Positions 40,898 through 53,689 of a stretch of 64,000 nt of DNA are shown in pieces. Position 1 is the first letter of the stretch, and each line of letters starts with the position of its first letter. This stretch comes from Himantopus leucocephalus (Eukaryota; Chordata; Aves; Charadriiformes; Recurvirostridae), in contig RSEF01000003.1 in assembly GCA_003993805.1 (NCBI GenBank), positions 81,484,033 to 81,548,032 of the forward strand, read 5' to 3'. The position numbers were made by a program, and so were the translations under genes. Below the pieces are notes generated by a model. The model saw nothing but the letters and a program-made list of their open reading frames with translations, did not search any database and was not told the origin of the DNA.

Positions 40898-41194
40898 TGG
40901 TGAGTCCAAGCAGGGAAGAATTGCCAATGTGCTTATGAAAAACTGACAAACTATCCATCTACAAAGAAAACAAAAAAACCAATAACTAAATCTCCAATCC
41001 AGGAGAAGAACATCACCTGGCATCAAAGTGGCTTAGTCTACTCTGATTGAAAAGCAGGAGAGCCTTTCTGGCTAGAAATGAACACACAGAATTTCAGGTG
41101 AGGTCAAATATGGGATTTAAGATATATGTTGGGTTAGTCTTCCGCCCTTCCTGGCACCTGGGAAGCTGGAAATCTTTTCCTGGCCCTACCGTTG

Positions 41195-41270
41195 ACCTGC
41201 TCTGTAGGTGAGATTAGCACATCTCTGTGGTTCTGTTTCTTACACTAAAAAAAATGTGTAAAACTCAGAC
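41195..41270 (+). mobile_element. Possible MIR-like SINE fragment (weak)
   Basis: CACATCTCTGTGGTTCTGTTTC followed by an A-rich stretch and TGTGTAAAAC recalls the MIR block with CTCTGTGCCTCAGTTTCC and TCTGTAAAATGG. The match is short and uncertain. Confidence 0.3.
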
Positions 41271-41499
41271 TACTGTGAAATTTCACCCCTGCAGCTGAAA
41301 CATTCTGCAACAGGGTATTTGTGGCAGGGTTTACGAAGAGAGAGAATATTTTTATTAATGCCAGAGATACAGTTGAAAAAACGTCAAGCTTCTGAGATCC
41401 CAAAACCTCCTGGACTTCGTTATTGGTCCTTGTTTAGAACAGCATGCTTGAACTCATTAAGATCACATACTGTTCATGTTAGCTTACATGATAAAAGCT

Positions 41500-42720
41500 T
41501 ATCCCCACACCCGCAGAGGAGCACAGAGAGGCAGTGGTGAGGGGGAAGCCCAAACAACACCCTGCTCTGGCTCCTTGCAGGTCCATCCCAGGAGTCACCA
41601 GCCCATCACAGGCCGTCTCTGCAAGACAGGGGAGCCCAGGGGCACAAAGGCAGGTGGGAAACCAAATTATGGACTCAGAGGAAGGGACACCCTATCCAGC
41701 TCCCTCCCTGGTCTATCCCAGGAGGCCCTCAGCCCCAGTGGCCAGGTGTGACACCCAACACAATGAGTCAATCCTTTAGGATTGAAGGGGGGGAGGGGTT
41801 ACCCTAGGGGTGCAGGACATGTTACAGGATGTGTTTCGGTGTTGCGTTGGACTTATGATGAGACGTTTAGGTAGGGAACCTGATGGCACCTGATCAGTGC
41901 ATTCTGTCCCATCTTCTCATTAAACTCCATTTCTAAATCTTTTCCTGGGTGAGAGACTCCCCATCTGGAGTGGATGTGTGTGTATGGGGGTCTGAGTGCC
42001 AGCACCTGGTGTCAGACTGTTGGTCAGATGGTCTATGAGTCCATAGTGCCAGGCACATCAGTGAGTGCGGGTGTGTGACTGATGGCACAGATCAGCCTGG
42101 ACTAGCTGTTGAGTAGATGGAATGGCCAGAAAGCGGCGCTGATGTGGGTCTCTGAGAGTGAGACCATGGGGGATTTGGCTACTGGAGGGGTCAGGGAAGT
42201 CCTGGCTGGCTGCTGGAGAGCTGTACAAGCATGTGTGTGTTTGTGCTTACGTGTGTGTTCGTGAGATGGTCTGTACAAGCAGCTGGAGTGAGGCTGCTGC
42301 CTCAGGGGCTTGTATGTCCAGGTGCCAGCAACTGGGGAGATGGGTCACAGGCAGCTACTGGGCAGACTGGGTGTCTGAGCCCAGCTGATGGAGGCATACG
42401 CATTGCAAATTTCTATGTACACATTATATTTTTTCCACCAACAGACCTTCATCCTGATCAGCCAGAGGGGGAACTGTTTGCATTTGTTTATGTTTTGAGC
42501 GTGTCTATGTGTGTTTGTGTATGCGTACCCCCTGGGAATACATACTCAGCCCCAGCGCTGGCTGGACCTGGGGCACGGAGCTGCTGCAACCTCGCCTCCC
42601 TTGGGCTTCCAGATTCTGCCCTCCTAAACAACCCGCAGAGATCATGACGACAGAGCCAGACGACTCAAAGTTGCCAAATTCAGCTGCTGCAGGGTTCAGT
42701 AAAGCAAGTATTTAGCACTT
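41500..42720 (+). mobile_element. Probable endogenous retrovirus LTR relic (non-coding remnant)
   Basis: The block is GC- and GT-rich, unlike its AT-rich surroundings. A polypurine tract (41778-41798, GAAGGGGGGGAGGGG) is followed by LTR-like sequence from about 41820 (TGTTACAGGATG), an ATTAAA poly(A)-type signal at 41919-41924 and then TGGTGTCAGA at 42007-42016, which resembles the tRNA-Leu primer binding site of ERV-L elements as I remember it. Further on, GTGCCAG words recur (41996, 42046, 42321) with GT-rich runs near 42229 and 42506. No gag, pol or env frame is visible. Boundaries and family are inferred; it could be only a solo LTR with flanks or a tandem-repeat region. Confidence 0.45.
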
Positions 42721-44560
42721 TGCACTGACAACCACTCAAGCCTGGAGAGGCGAAGCCGTAGGGTGATATTTGAGAGCAGGGTAAAACAGGCAAGGCGGGC
42801 AGCCGAGTGACCCAAGCCAGCATGGACATTGCCCCGACCAAAGTTAAACTTCACTCTGTGTCCACCCACCCACACGCTCAGCTGTGGGCAGCCACGGCAG
42901 ACACGACGGACACCTGAGTCCGCTTGAGTTGAGTTATTTTTATTGAAAAAAGCAGGCTGTGATTCAAAACCCACTGCAATCGCTCTGAAGGGTCCCATAT
43001 ATTTGCATGATATAAGATGATGAATGCAGAAATGGTCTGCTTTGGGAAATGGCATTATTGCATGAACGTATCCTGGAGTGAACCAGCTTGGAAAAAACAG
43101 CCTCACAGCAGTGATGTTGGAGTGGGATCTTCCTCTGCACATCCCCAGCTATTCCCCCCTGCCCCCCCGTATATGTGCTGTAAAAGACAATTGGAGTCAG
43201 TGTTGAAAGCTTAGAAATATTGTGAGAAACATTATTCTTGGAACAGCATGTGCATGTGCTGAGGGATGAGAGGGAACGTGTGCCAGTGTGGGGTGGTTAA
43301 GGGGGCTTCAACTGCATTTAGATTAAGGCCAGATTTAGTCTCAGCCCAAGAACTTGGAAGGGTATTTGTTTCCTGTTTTCTAAAGCTAAAAGCCGAAATG
43401 GAGGACAACTGATCGAAAAGAGGGGAAGAAGCGTGCTTACAATGTTAATTTATGTGGGGTATGAATGAAGCAGGTTAAAAATGGTGAGGCTTTATTAGGA
43501 AAAATTACACATTGAATCATTTCCAATGTTTGTTGTAAACACAATCACAGTTTAACAGCATTTTTAAGGGTTGTACTGCAGGGTCTGCAGAGTAAAGGCA
43601 GGCCTGGAGCTCTTGTCTACAGCCACGTTTCGTCCCGTCTGCAGTGGGACAGTCAATTTTCATCTGTGGCAAAGTCAAGGCATAAACTCTGCTGATTCTT
43701 CACTATAAGCTTTCCACATCACCTGGCATCTACCCATTTCACTGAAAAACTGCTTTAGGACTATGTTAATGAGGAGATTTAAAGATCTTGCTTATAAAAG
43801 CAACGTATCTTTCCTCTCTATAAACTCTCAGAAAGGGAGTAACCAGTGAATAGAGCTGTAAATCCTTCTCACTGCTTTTGAATTCAAATTTTAGTTTTAC
43901 TAATGTCACAATTTTTCTAGTTTACCTCTTCAAAATATGACAGAAGTACTACAAAAAGTAAGATGATTTTTCTTTGTTCAAAAACAATCTGTTGAGTTTT
44001 TTCAGATGTTTGGTTTACCTTTTTAAAAAGAAAATTTATTATGAATAATACTCTCAAAACTTTCTTGTTTTCCATTTTTCAATGTCATTTTTCAATGGAA
44101 AATATTTTTCATGCAAAAATGTTGGCCAACTATAATAATGCAATTTTTGAAATGTATCTTTTTTTAAAAAAAGCAATGCCACTGGAGATGACAAAACAGT
44201 CACTGATATTCCAGGCTGCTCTTTGGTTTGCAGTGAGTGACACAGGAAAGTGAACTATTAAAATTCAGCTGATATTCTAGAACAACTCCTGTGTCTAATC
44301 CCCAAAGGTTATAGAAAAGGAGACCTTTGTTACTGCTAAGAGACATTTATCTTGAATTGTATCAAGCTAGGTAACTTCGGGAATTAAAAAATAAATCTCT
44401 CAGTTCTGCTGAAATGTTTTTTCCTTCCAATTTCCTCCACAAAAGACAGGACAAAATAGAGAGGAGTGGAGAATTTTAGCCATGCAAAAGTTCAGTGAAA
44501 AGATACTTTTTAGCTATAAGAACCAGCTTGTTGCCAATTTCCGTCAAAATAATTCCCCAG
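42721..44560. other. Intergenic, nothing recognised
   Basis: Falls back to AT-rich composition after about 43200. Short frames only, no nameable repeat. Confidence 0.5.
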
Positions 44561-44632
44561 GTTAAATCCTGGTCCTATTGAAGTCATTGTCCAAATGCTC
44601 ATTGGCTATGAGGGGAGATCAGGATTTGTCCC
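44561..44632. repeat. Ancient quasi-palindromic amniote repeat, copy C
   Basis: The left arm TAAATCCTGGTCCTATTGAA and GTCATTG is mirrored on the right by AGATCAGGATTTGTCCC. The arms AAATCCTGGTC and (reverse complement) CAAATCCTGATC can pair almost fully. Confidence 0.65.
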
Positions 44633-47600
44633 GTTCAATTCATTAGTGATGGTATGAACCCCAAGTAGTATTACGCTTCCTTTAAAGAAAGAGAAGCTCC
44701 TACTTACTGTTTATATACTAACGTTATTTCTCACACGTTTATTGTGTTACTCTCCTTAATTTGGTGCCATGCTGGGTCCCTGTGGGATGCCACTCAAACA
44801 TTATGTCAATGATCTCAAAATTGAACTCCAGTGCTTTATTTTACAAATGGCTTCTAGCAGATGTGTGGCACACTTTATTAACTTAAGTACCCATTAGTTG
44901 AAAATTTCATTAGTTTGGGGGAAAGGGATCAGTTTCGTCAATAGATCTGGTATGGGTGGACCCTTTGTGTCAACCTGACCCATATCAAAATGGATTATTG
45001 TTGTAAGTGAGACAAGTGACCTAATGTTCTGCCTATTATGCACACATGATCTATAACCTTTTAAAATACTAGTGTGGGAAAGGAGCACACTTCACTGCAT
45101 CCCCGAACCACGGATTCTTAACAGGTGGCAGTCCCTCTCTTAGCAACGTTTGCCATGGGCTGTCTGCGCGAGCGTATGAATTATCAGGGGGTACAGTTTC
45201 CAACCAGGTAACCAGGGGAAAACCGGGATGGAGAATGAAACCAGAATAATGAACGGCCGAGCAGAGGTTTTAATGAGCGCAGAAGGCAGCCAGTGGAGCT
45301 GGGTCTGTAGTGCCATCGTCTGACTGACCGGCGCATTTCGGCCAAGACGTTTCACGTGCTGCCTGGATCTTCTGGGCTAATAAAGCTGCAGAGGTAAAGC
45401 TGGATGTGGTTACAGCAGTAACATATGGTACATTTTACTCCACGGTTTTAATGTTTTGATGTTGTTTGCTCCTTGAATGATGGCAGCAGTAGTTTCCAAT
45501 GCATTTGCTTGACCTTGTTTTGGAAACCATGTTAGGGCCAACTTGAAGGCCCCATGCAAAAGTGTTTGTTGGACCACCCAGTAAAAGGTGCAGTATATAA
45601 CCCTTCGGCTGTTCTGTGCAGCAGCTCTCACACCTGCCCTAAACTCCTTGACCTTCTGAAGAGGGAAAAGTAAATCTGTCCGGAAGCGATGAATCATATT
45701 ACACAGCAAAGGACAGTCCTTATTATTGAGTTATTACTTCATGTTTCTCCTCACCTTGTATTCCACACTACAACACTGGGATATAAGAAATAATATTACA
45801 GTAGCATAGCAACTTGTTTCTGGAGAGCAACCACTAACCATGATGCATCCTGCAGCCTGCTGAGGGCTCTGCCAATACACAAGCAAAAGTCCTCTGTTCA
45901 TTGCCTGCTGCATAATAAGTGGAGATTTGTTTGTGAGATAAGTTTGTTTTTTTGTCAGAGTCAACTGAGGAGGGAGAGCTTGTCTAGGTTCCTTCAGGAG
46001 CACTGATTCCTCAATGAGATACAGAAAAAAACGGTTCAGGAAATCAAAAGGATATAGCATGTGCCTTGGCCCACGCACTCCCAGTGGGATTTTGGGGCTT
46101 CTAAGTGGTTGTGGGACACAGTTCACTTTTAGTTGGTCATGCCTGTTTCCTTTCTCTAAAATTAAGGTCTATTTGCCTCCTACAGAAAGTGTTTTCAGGT
46201 AGACTGAAGAACTTCGTGAGATAATAAAGTTTGTTGATTCTTCTTACACAGTGTCACTTCATCATAAATTGTCTTGTGAAGCAAAACGGTGTTTATGTTA
46301 TTACACTTAATCTTCTGTCTAGCACAGAACAAAGAACTTATGGAGATTTAATTCTAGTCATTGCTTCTGCTGACAAGCTGAGGACCTCCCTTTCTCAAGT
46401 CAGGAGGGAAACATGCACTCCAGTTTCTTCTTCAGCTCAGGTTCATTGCAGTAATTTCAGCATATTTTGCTGGAAAGTGCTTTCTCACAGCCAGGTCTCC
46501 CATGATACCAATATGGAGTGTACACTATATTCTTTCCCTGTTTCCTCCAGAGCCTAATATATCCTTTGCAGCACTTCCAGCTTGAAATGAAGTGTATGAC
46601 CTAAAGTCTATAGAATAACATGAATCACTGGACAATAATTTATAGGGTCACCTCATAATTACTATTGAGTATAACATGACCCTGTTTATTGGAACATATA
46701 CAGGAGAAAGGTTATTTTTGAATTTTTTCCTGTTTATTCAAGCCAATATTGCTCCAAATCTGAATGGATTTATTGACATCACATTAAAAATAATTAATGT
46801 CAAAACAACTGGGAAAAAAACTTTTAAAAATGGTAGAATCTTCCTGCTCCTGAAACTTTCTTACACGGAGGTGGGGAGCGATCTGTGGCTCATGGGTTTT
46901 CTGAAAAAGGTGATTTTTTTCATATATAAAGAACTGAGATCTGCTTAGGGATCTGTAGTAAGAACGAGCTAACTAAATGATAACAAAGCATGTTGCATGT
47001 TAATGTTCCAGAAAAACATGTTGTATTTGGAAGGAAAGCGGGTTAAAGCAAAGAGGAAGCCAACAACTTAAAGGGGGAAAGTTATGTTTGGGGCTTGTTT
47101 TGCAGATTCTCAGGTTTCTGCATTTACTGCCCCTAAGTTATAACCCCCTGTGCTCTTCTCTGCAGGAACAGTGAAAGCAGTGAGGGGCAGAGCAAGGAGT
47201 ACTCAAACTGCTTTGGTAGTAAACGCAAAAATCTTTGGGCAAAGTACTTCAGTGTTATTTTGACTATCTGGAAAACTTTGAGGGCCTGAGGATGGATTTT
47301 CTTTTTCCATGATCATATACGATTTTCAGGGCCACTAAGATCCCCCTTGAGTCCTGAAAAGTCTTAATCCTGACTATATACCCTCCCTCAGTACTTCTGG
47401 TGCTGAGCTGGGGAAGGAAGAATTTTGATAATCGCAACATTATCTGTGCTCAGGACTGTCCCTGCCCTGCAAGCCAAACTCTCCCCGCTCTCCAGGCTGA
47501 GGCAGGGAGCATGAGAAACACACTGGAGGTGGAGAAGATGGGGAGACCCATTGCCTTTTTTTGGCTTGGGGAGCAGCTGCTGTTAGAGGAGGGACCGAGG

Positions 47601-49192
47601 CATATACACATATGAACTTGTGTGCTTTTAAAGAGCTACGGTAGGAGCCTGAAATGTCTGACTGGTGTCTGAGCAGGTCGGTGCGTACGCAACCTGCTTG
47701 GATGTATATTTTCAGAGGTTTCTAAGAATGGTTTTGCGTTTAGGGTGGTTGAAGGAAAGACCTTACTTTTCCAAGAGAGCTGTTGTACAAGAAATCTACC
47801 TTTGGCATATGTTTGTGGGACCAGAAGCAGAGACCCTACTGAATTCCACCAAGATTTGATGGGTTAAAAGCACCAAGACACTTCACACCAGAGCAGTGGC
47901 TGTAGAAGCCTGAAAACCAGAGAAAGTCAAAGCCTGTGCAAGAAATATAGTAAATGCTGTGCTCCAGAAGCCCAATTTGTTGCTCTTCTGGTATTCAGGA
48001 TCCCTTAACGCCATCACACATTCCAGATGTGCATTCCAGACTGCTCCAGTTCTGAAAGTATGCTTGGCTTGACCAAACATGGGGGTTTTTATTCCAAGTA
48101 GAGATGTATTCATTTGCAGTCATCAAAAAATGTATATTTATGGAGGAAAGCTTGGGCGCAGCATGCCAACACACCGATTATGAGTGTGTAGAGTAAAGAG
48201 GTACTGTCAGGGTGCATATGTTTTAAATATGTAAATTCAGAGACCAAAATACGTAGGGACAGGAGATGGATTAGTGACACATTCGGAAAAATACGGGTAC
48301 ACGTATCTGGTAAATTAAACAGTGTCAAGGCACAGGCACAGGCACTGGAACTTACTCATCCAGGCTATTCAATTGTTAGAACAGTCCTTGGTGTGGTTTT
48401 GGCCCAGATCAACTAACAATCTCCCAACCAATTCCTAGGTATGGTTTGTGAGTTAGTAGAGGCCAGGGACCACTGCCAATAGGCAACATGCAGGCGGCTG
48501 TCCCGTTCTAGAGGTTAAGAGAGTTTAATATTATGGATGCAATCAGATTGTTCCAGATGGCTTGATGGCCCTGACACTGTTTAGTTTACTAATATAGATG
48601 TAACCTTTAGGTTTTTATACTCATCCACTCGGACCTGTGACTCACATATGCCAAACATGCAGCTGTGGTGATTTAAGATGTTATTGCACCTGAGCTCTTT
48701 GTTACTGGCTCTTGCAGGAGGTTACTGACCCTGCTGTAGAGCTGCCAAAAGTAATGTACTTCAAGTGTTTTAGACCAGTGAAGGTCAGGCCACGATGTGA
48801 GGTCTGTGCATGTACTGAATATGGGGAAAAGTCCGGTTTAAGAAAATTCTTCCTCCTCCCATTACATCCATGTATTTATAAGGCGTTAGCTAAGGCCAAA
48901 GCTCCCACTGGAGCTGTTGCTGTCTCATTCTTCACCACAAGATGCTCCTAATCATAAGTGACCTTTTGGATAATACCCCTTTCTTAAAGCTACTATTTGG
49001 CTTCCATGGGCTGCACTGCTTTTCCTGAATTTGTGCTTTTCTGACTGGTATTGCACAAGAGTTTTGCACTCTAAAATCTGTATAGCAATGATATTTTCAC
49101 CAATTGCAATCACACTTACTTTTAGAGACAAATTAACTTTAAATAATTTAATGCCTCTTCTGTTGTGTCAGGCAGATTTATTGTGATTAGAG
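44633..49192. other. Intergenic; CpG-enriched patch at 45.1-45.4 kb
   Basis: The patch 45100-45360 has about 16 CpG sites by hand count and no repeat signature, so it may be a conserved or regulatory element. The rest is ordinary AT-rich sequence. No gene supported. Confidence 0.45.
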
Positions 49193-50099
49193 CTTCCAGC
49201 TGCTGGTAGGACTATGGTGGCATACAGAGATGGTAAGTGGTGTGGTGCTCCCTTTGGCCACGGCTGTAAGGAACCTCCAGCTGCTGATAGGACTATGAAG
49301 AGGTGGCTGACTGGGGCTCTGTGTGTTTCCTCATATCTTAGATCACTGCCCTTTTAGGAAGTTGCAACACTCTTCAGCTGAGTGGCAGAGGCTGCAGTCT
49401 GGTTCCCGTATCCAAAGCTGTGGCTGTCAAAGAACAGGAGACTCGGCAACCAGAGCAGCCACCCTTCATCTGCATGGAGAGCCCTTGCCTCCCTTCCTGG
49501 TGTTCTCCCAGCCTTATGCCAATGCTGTCCATCCCACATCTCCCTGATGGCCGAGAGACATCCCTCCTGGGCCACCCATGCCACTCACCCTACTGTGACA
49601 TAGGCCACCCCCAGTGTTGTGACGAGGCCATTTCATCACCAGGGATGGTGCCAGGAGACCATATGGGGCCCAGACAACTTTTGGCTACCCAGGGTGGCGA
49701 GCTCCCTCTGCCTATGTCTCTGGAGAGCTTTCAGTTGCCTGCAGGACTGTGATGGGGTACTTATCTGTCCTGCAGAGCTTTGACAGCTCTCCAGTAGGAG
49801 AGGACAGGAGCACACCATGGTCTGTTTGCATCCCTGTCTGTGTGTCCAGCTGTCATGCATAGGAGATGCAAGAGGGGTGGAGCAGCCACTCTGCCCTGCC
49901 CTGCCTGGCCCTCCCCTTCCTGCCCGTGTTCACCTGGTCAGTTTGTCTGCCAGCCTGAGCTGGTACAGCCCCTTTTGTGCCCACTGGAGCTAGCTGTGTA
50001 ACCAACCTGCCTGTGACATGGCCACCACCAATGCTCTGCCTGCTGTGACATGGCTGCTGCATCACCAGGGCTCGTGCATCAGTGTGACATGGCTATTTT
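49193..50099. repeat. GC-rich block with degenerate internal repeats
   Basis: The word CCAGCTGCTGGTAGGACTATG (49196 on) recurs as CCAGCTGCTGATAGGACTATG (49276) and, more loosely, as TCAGTTGCCTGCAGGACTGTG (49731). A second word, CTGTGACATGGCC, recurs at 49593, 50011, 50043 and 50082, and the phrase CATCACCAGGG at 49634 and 50060. It looks like an old segmental or minisatellite-type duplication. Long frames on both strands here reflect GC content, not coding. Confidence 0.55.
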
Positions 50100-50121
50100 C
50101 CCCCACTCAAGCAAGAAGAAA

Positions 50122-50166
50122 CAATAATAATAATAATAATAACAACAACAGCAAAACCAACAACAA
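50122..50166. repeat. (AAT)n(AAC)n microsatellite
   Basis: About seven AAT units pass into AAC units with interruptions. On the opposite strand it yields a poly-leucine frame, which is an artefact. Confidence 0.9.
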
Positions 50167-50611
50167 GAACAGATAATGCTGGGGAGGGAAATAAAGTAGC
50201 TGTAGCAGCAATTGAAAGAACATCAGCTCAGTGCAGGTTAAAAGAGAATTAAAAGCAGCAGGTCCTATCCACTGCCCAGTTTTAAAGACTTGTGCTGCTG
50301 CTTCGTGCTGAGATGTGTTGGTCTGAAGGCTGAATTCTGGAAGAAAAATGCTTGTCAAGTTGACTGAAGGTAATATTTCAACCTTTGAATTAAAAGACAC
50401 GTCCACTTCCAAACCCTGCATCCACAAGCTCCTGATGGCACCGAGGATGTTTCAGTGTGAACCGCAAGACTCAAATCTTTCTCTCCCTTACACGAACCAG
50501 AGATTTCACCAGGGACTGTCCTGTGCTATGCACTTCAGTTGGACACTGGAACAAAATACATAAGTTAGCTTCCATCTCATTGGTCCACTACAAAAGTGTT
50601 GCGTCCTGTTT
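50167..50611. other. Intergenic, nothing recognised
   Basis: No repeat or gene recognised between the trinucleotide repeat and the next CR1 copy. Confidence 0.5.
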
Positions 50612-50873
50612 AACCGACAGGACCAGAGGCAATGGGCACAAATGAAACACAGGCGGTTCCTCTGACTATCAGGAAACACTCTTTGATTGTGGTGGGTGAC
50701 TGAACGCTGGCCCAGGTTGCCCAGGGAGGCTATGGAAACTCCTCCTTGGAGATATTCAAAAGCCATCTGGATGTGATGCTGGGCAATTGGCTCTCAGTGG
50801 CCCTGCTTGAGGGTTGAACAAGACAACCTTCACAGGTCCCTTCTAACCTCAACCATTCTGTGATTCTGATTCT
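50612..50873 (+). mobile_element. CR1 LINE, 5'-truncated 3' end
   Basis: Starts inside the ORF2 end (GACCAGAGGCAATGGGCACA, the 'DRTRGNGHK' block). It continues through CCAGGTTGCCCAGGGAGGC and GAGATATTCAAAAGCCATC to the 3'UTR, and ends in ATTCTGTG ATTCTGAT tail units (50855-50870). It has indels and lacks an intact frame. Confidence 0.92.
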
Positions 50874-52105
50874 CTGAAAGTATTGACAGAGCAGGGGCAT
50901 GGTCTGACAGTCACTCACTGTGCCTTTTGGCAGCCAGATCCATGGCTTAAACAAAGGGTAGAACATGGAGAAATCCCCCATAGCTTTCTACCGGACACTT
51001 CTTGGGCAGTATCTGAAGATGTAAACAACTTTGAATACAAGGGACTGAAGCAATTACAGCCTTCTGAAAAAGGTTCCCAGACTCTGGTGTGCGTATCTCA
51101 GTGCTAGAGACACTCCTAGAAAGATGTGTGAGTATTCATGAATGGCCTTTTTTGTATACTTTTTTCCCAGAGGGCACTATCCCAAACAAACTGTGCTTCA
51201 CAGCCTGGTCTTAGAAGACAAGCTCAGAGACAAAAGTTATTTGGCATAGGCTGCTTGTCTTGCTCAGAGTCTCCTTGTTTTCTTACAATGCGTCTTCGGT
51301 TGGAGAAACACAGAGCAGTAAATGTAATTTAAAAGGCATCCTCAACATTTCTGACATCCTTAGCATCATAGCACATGCCATTCTTGTCCTCCAAAATATG
51401 TGGGGAAAGTGTGGTCATCTAACACAGTACAAAAGGACAGCTGCTGGTTAATAGTTCCACTAATCACAAGTGCATTCTAATAACAAACAAATTCTACTAC
51501 TTCTTATTTTAAGCCAAGTTTATGTGTTTATTTTAAGAATAAAGGCCCAATTGCAAAAACTACCAGTGTTGCTCTAGCCAAAAAAAAATGTAGACATCCC
51601 ACCCTTCCCTTCCCCAAAAGAAAAAAGAAGCCTTATCTGGTTGACTGCAAGAGCAACATTCTTAGGTTAATCTCAAAAAGGCATCTAATGAGTAAGAGGA
51701 ATTCATTACGTCAAAACAAAAGATCACATTTATTAGCCTATCTTTTCCCGAAAACAGTTTCTACATGTGTTGAAGATAAACAACAGCAGCACAGCAGGGA
51801 GTCTATGACCATAAAATGTCATCAAAAGCAATTTTCTGTGACTTCCAATGTGAGTGGGAAGCGTGAGCTTCCTCCACTTACATTATGCTAAATAGTTTTG
51901 GGACCACAAGAAGAGCTGAGACCAGGTTCAATACACTTTTGTGTTGCATGGTTGATTGTGAATTTCACTGGAAGATTTTCCTGTGGCCAGGACATTCATA
52001 AATAAGCTTTCCTTTGAGGAATCTCTGGCATTAAACAGGTGTGAACTCACAGCCTTTCACTTTGTTGGGGTGCTTACAGGGTTTAGGTCTTACCATGAAA
52101 TCAAG
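50874..52105. other. Intergenic, nothing recognised
   Basis: Unique-looking sequence without recognised genes or repeats; a poly-A run lies at 51582-51589. Confidence 0.5.
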
Positions 52106-52712
52106 TAATTCAGGGTGGAAGGTACCTCTGGAGATATTCTGATCCAACACCCTACACAAAGGAGGGCTAACTTTGAAGTTATATTGAAGTTTGAAGTCAG
52201 AAGAAATTTCTTGGGACTGTGCTTATCTGAGTTCTGAACATCTCCAGAGGAGATTCCACAGACTCTCTGGGGCCCTGTGCTAGTGTTTGACCACTCACAG
52301 GGTCACTTTTTTTTTTCTTCAGATGACTTCTTTCTATTGTTTTTTGTCTTTTCACTCTGAGAAGAGCTTGACTCCATGTTCTCTGTAACCATGCAACAGG
52401 TCGTGGAAAACAGCAATAATGTCTCCCCTTCGTCTTTTCCTCTGAAGACTAAACAAACCCATCCCCCTCTTGCTCACATGCTGTGTGCTCCACCCCCCTA
52501 GCCAGGTTGCTGGCCACTGCTGGACTCACTCCATGGCTCTCTTTCACTGGGGATCTACAAACCAGACACAGTAATCCAGATGTGGCCTCACAAATGCCGA
52601 ACGGAGAAGGATCCTTTCCCTGACCTGCTAGCTACAACTGCTTAGTACGCAGTTGGCCTTGTTGGGCAAAAGACCATACTGCTGACTCCTGTTCAACTTC
52701 TTGTCCACAAGG
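52106..52712 (-). mobile_element. CR1 LINE fragment, old, about 600 bp
   Basis: The plus strand shows antisense CR1 order: GGTGGAAGGTACCTCTGGAG, a degraded 3'UTR, then ORF2 sequence. Recognisable pieces are ATCCAGATGTGGCCTCACAA, AGAAGGATCCTTTCCCTGAC and CAGTTGGCCTTGTTGGGC, the part encoding the region just upstream of the ORF2 C terminus. A T-rich insertion at 52309-52318 and other indels break the frame. The tail units are lost. Confidence 0.8.
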
Positions 52713-53689
52713 AAAATACAGATAGGTAGATATAACATGTAAATGTATATATTATACATTGTATGTTACATACTATATCTATATATATCCTAAACTTTAT
52801 CCTTCCCAATGGAAAAAAGTGTGCTTAAAAAAGTTCTGTTGCAACCTTATCCACAGCGGAACAAATGGGCTATCTGCTAACTGCATTATGGTGGATATCC
52901 GTAATCACTAAGGGAGTACTTGACTTCAGAAACAGAGACTGGCTGCACACCAGATACGGAGCAGAAGTGGAGACGGGGTGAAGAAGCAGCTGAGCTTAAC
53001 ATCAGACTTTCCAGTATGTGCTGACTTTTCAGTATCAATCTTTGCAGGCTATGCTTTTCTACTTTAAACACTTTTTTTTTTGTTGCAATTATTTGGTTTT
53101 TTAATAGAAAAAAAAGTAATGTAATTTTATTAAATAAATCATCTTCTCCCTGTAATACCGACTAGTTTGCATGCCTTGCTAAACATTAAACCAGATGAAA
53201 TGGGGCTTGGTTACGTACGGTTAAGTGGCATGCTTTTTGTGAACGGTAGATGAGATAACTATTTGTTATTTTTAAACAAATGTTCACCCGTAAAAAGAAA
53301 TATCTCTATTAGACAGAAAAGTGACTTCACAAAGGTGCATTATGTGGCAGCCAAAAATTGAAACGGGTGGCAGATTATTTCCAAAGTTAAAAGTTTATGG
53401 TGAAACCACGATATAAATTAACTGCTAGCAGCCGTTGAGTCCATTCCTCGGATCATTTATCTGTATGAGAGTGTTATATGTTTGATGCCTGGTATGTACG
53501 ATGGTTTTAGGGTGGATTAGAGTGTTTCTGAGTGATTTAGCACATGAAATCAACTCCAAGTTTCTAAAACAATAAACATGGTGATGGGAGAGAGAAGTCA
53601 ATACATGTATCTTGATTTCTTGTTGCCATTACAGCGTGTCTATCTACTTCATGGTCTTCAGCATCACTAGACTATCTCCAGGTTGCAAA
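52713..53689. other. Intergenic, AT-rich
   Basis: A TATA/ATAC-rich low-complexity stretch at 52735-52790 follows the CR1 copy directly. A poly-T run lies at 53070-53080. No gene seen. Confidence 0.5.

Larger units (their letters stand above)
39576..41194. other. Intergenic with simple sequence
   Basis: Contains a (GGGA)n tract at 40261-40280, a moderately GC-rich stretch at 40370-40630 and a pyrimidine tract at 40836-40897. Frames here are short and unrecognised. Confidence 0.5.

Noticed and set aside
42231..42647. 138-codon plus-strand frame
   Set aside because: Lies in the GT-rich ERV/LTR-like relic, begins in low-complexity sequence and resembles no protein I know.
42696..43142. 148-codon minus-strand frame
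   Set aside because: No recognisable domain, no context of a gene, and composition-biased; length alone is not enough in 64 kb of six frames.
49323..50065. Several overlapping frames of 70-110 codons on both strands
   Set aside because: GC-rich DNA with few stops; frames overlap on both strands and match no family, and the block carries decayed direct repeats.
50107..50427. Frame with a long leucine run
   Set aside because: It arises from the AAT/AAC trinucleotide repeat read on the opposite strand.
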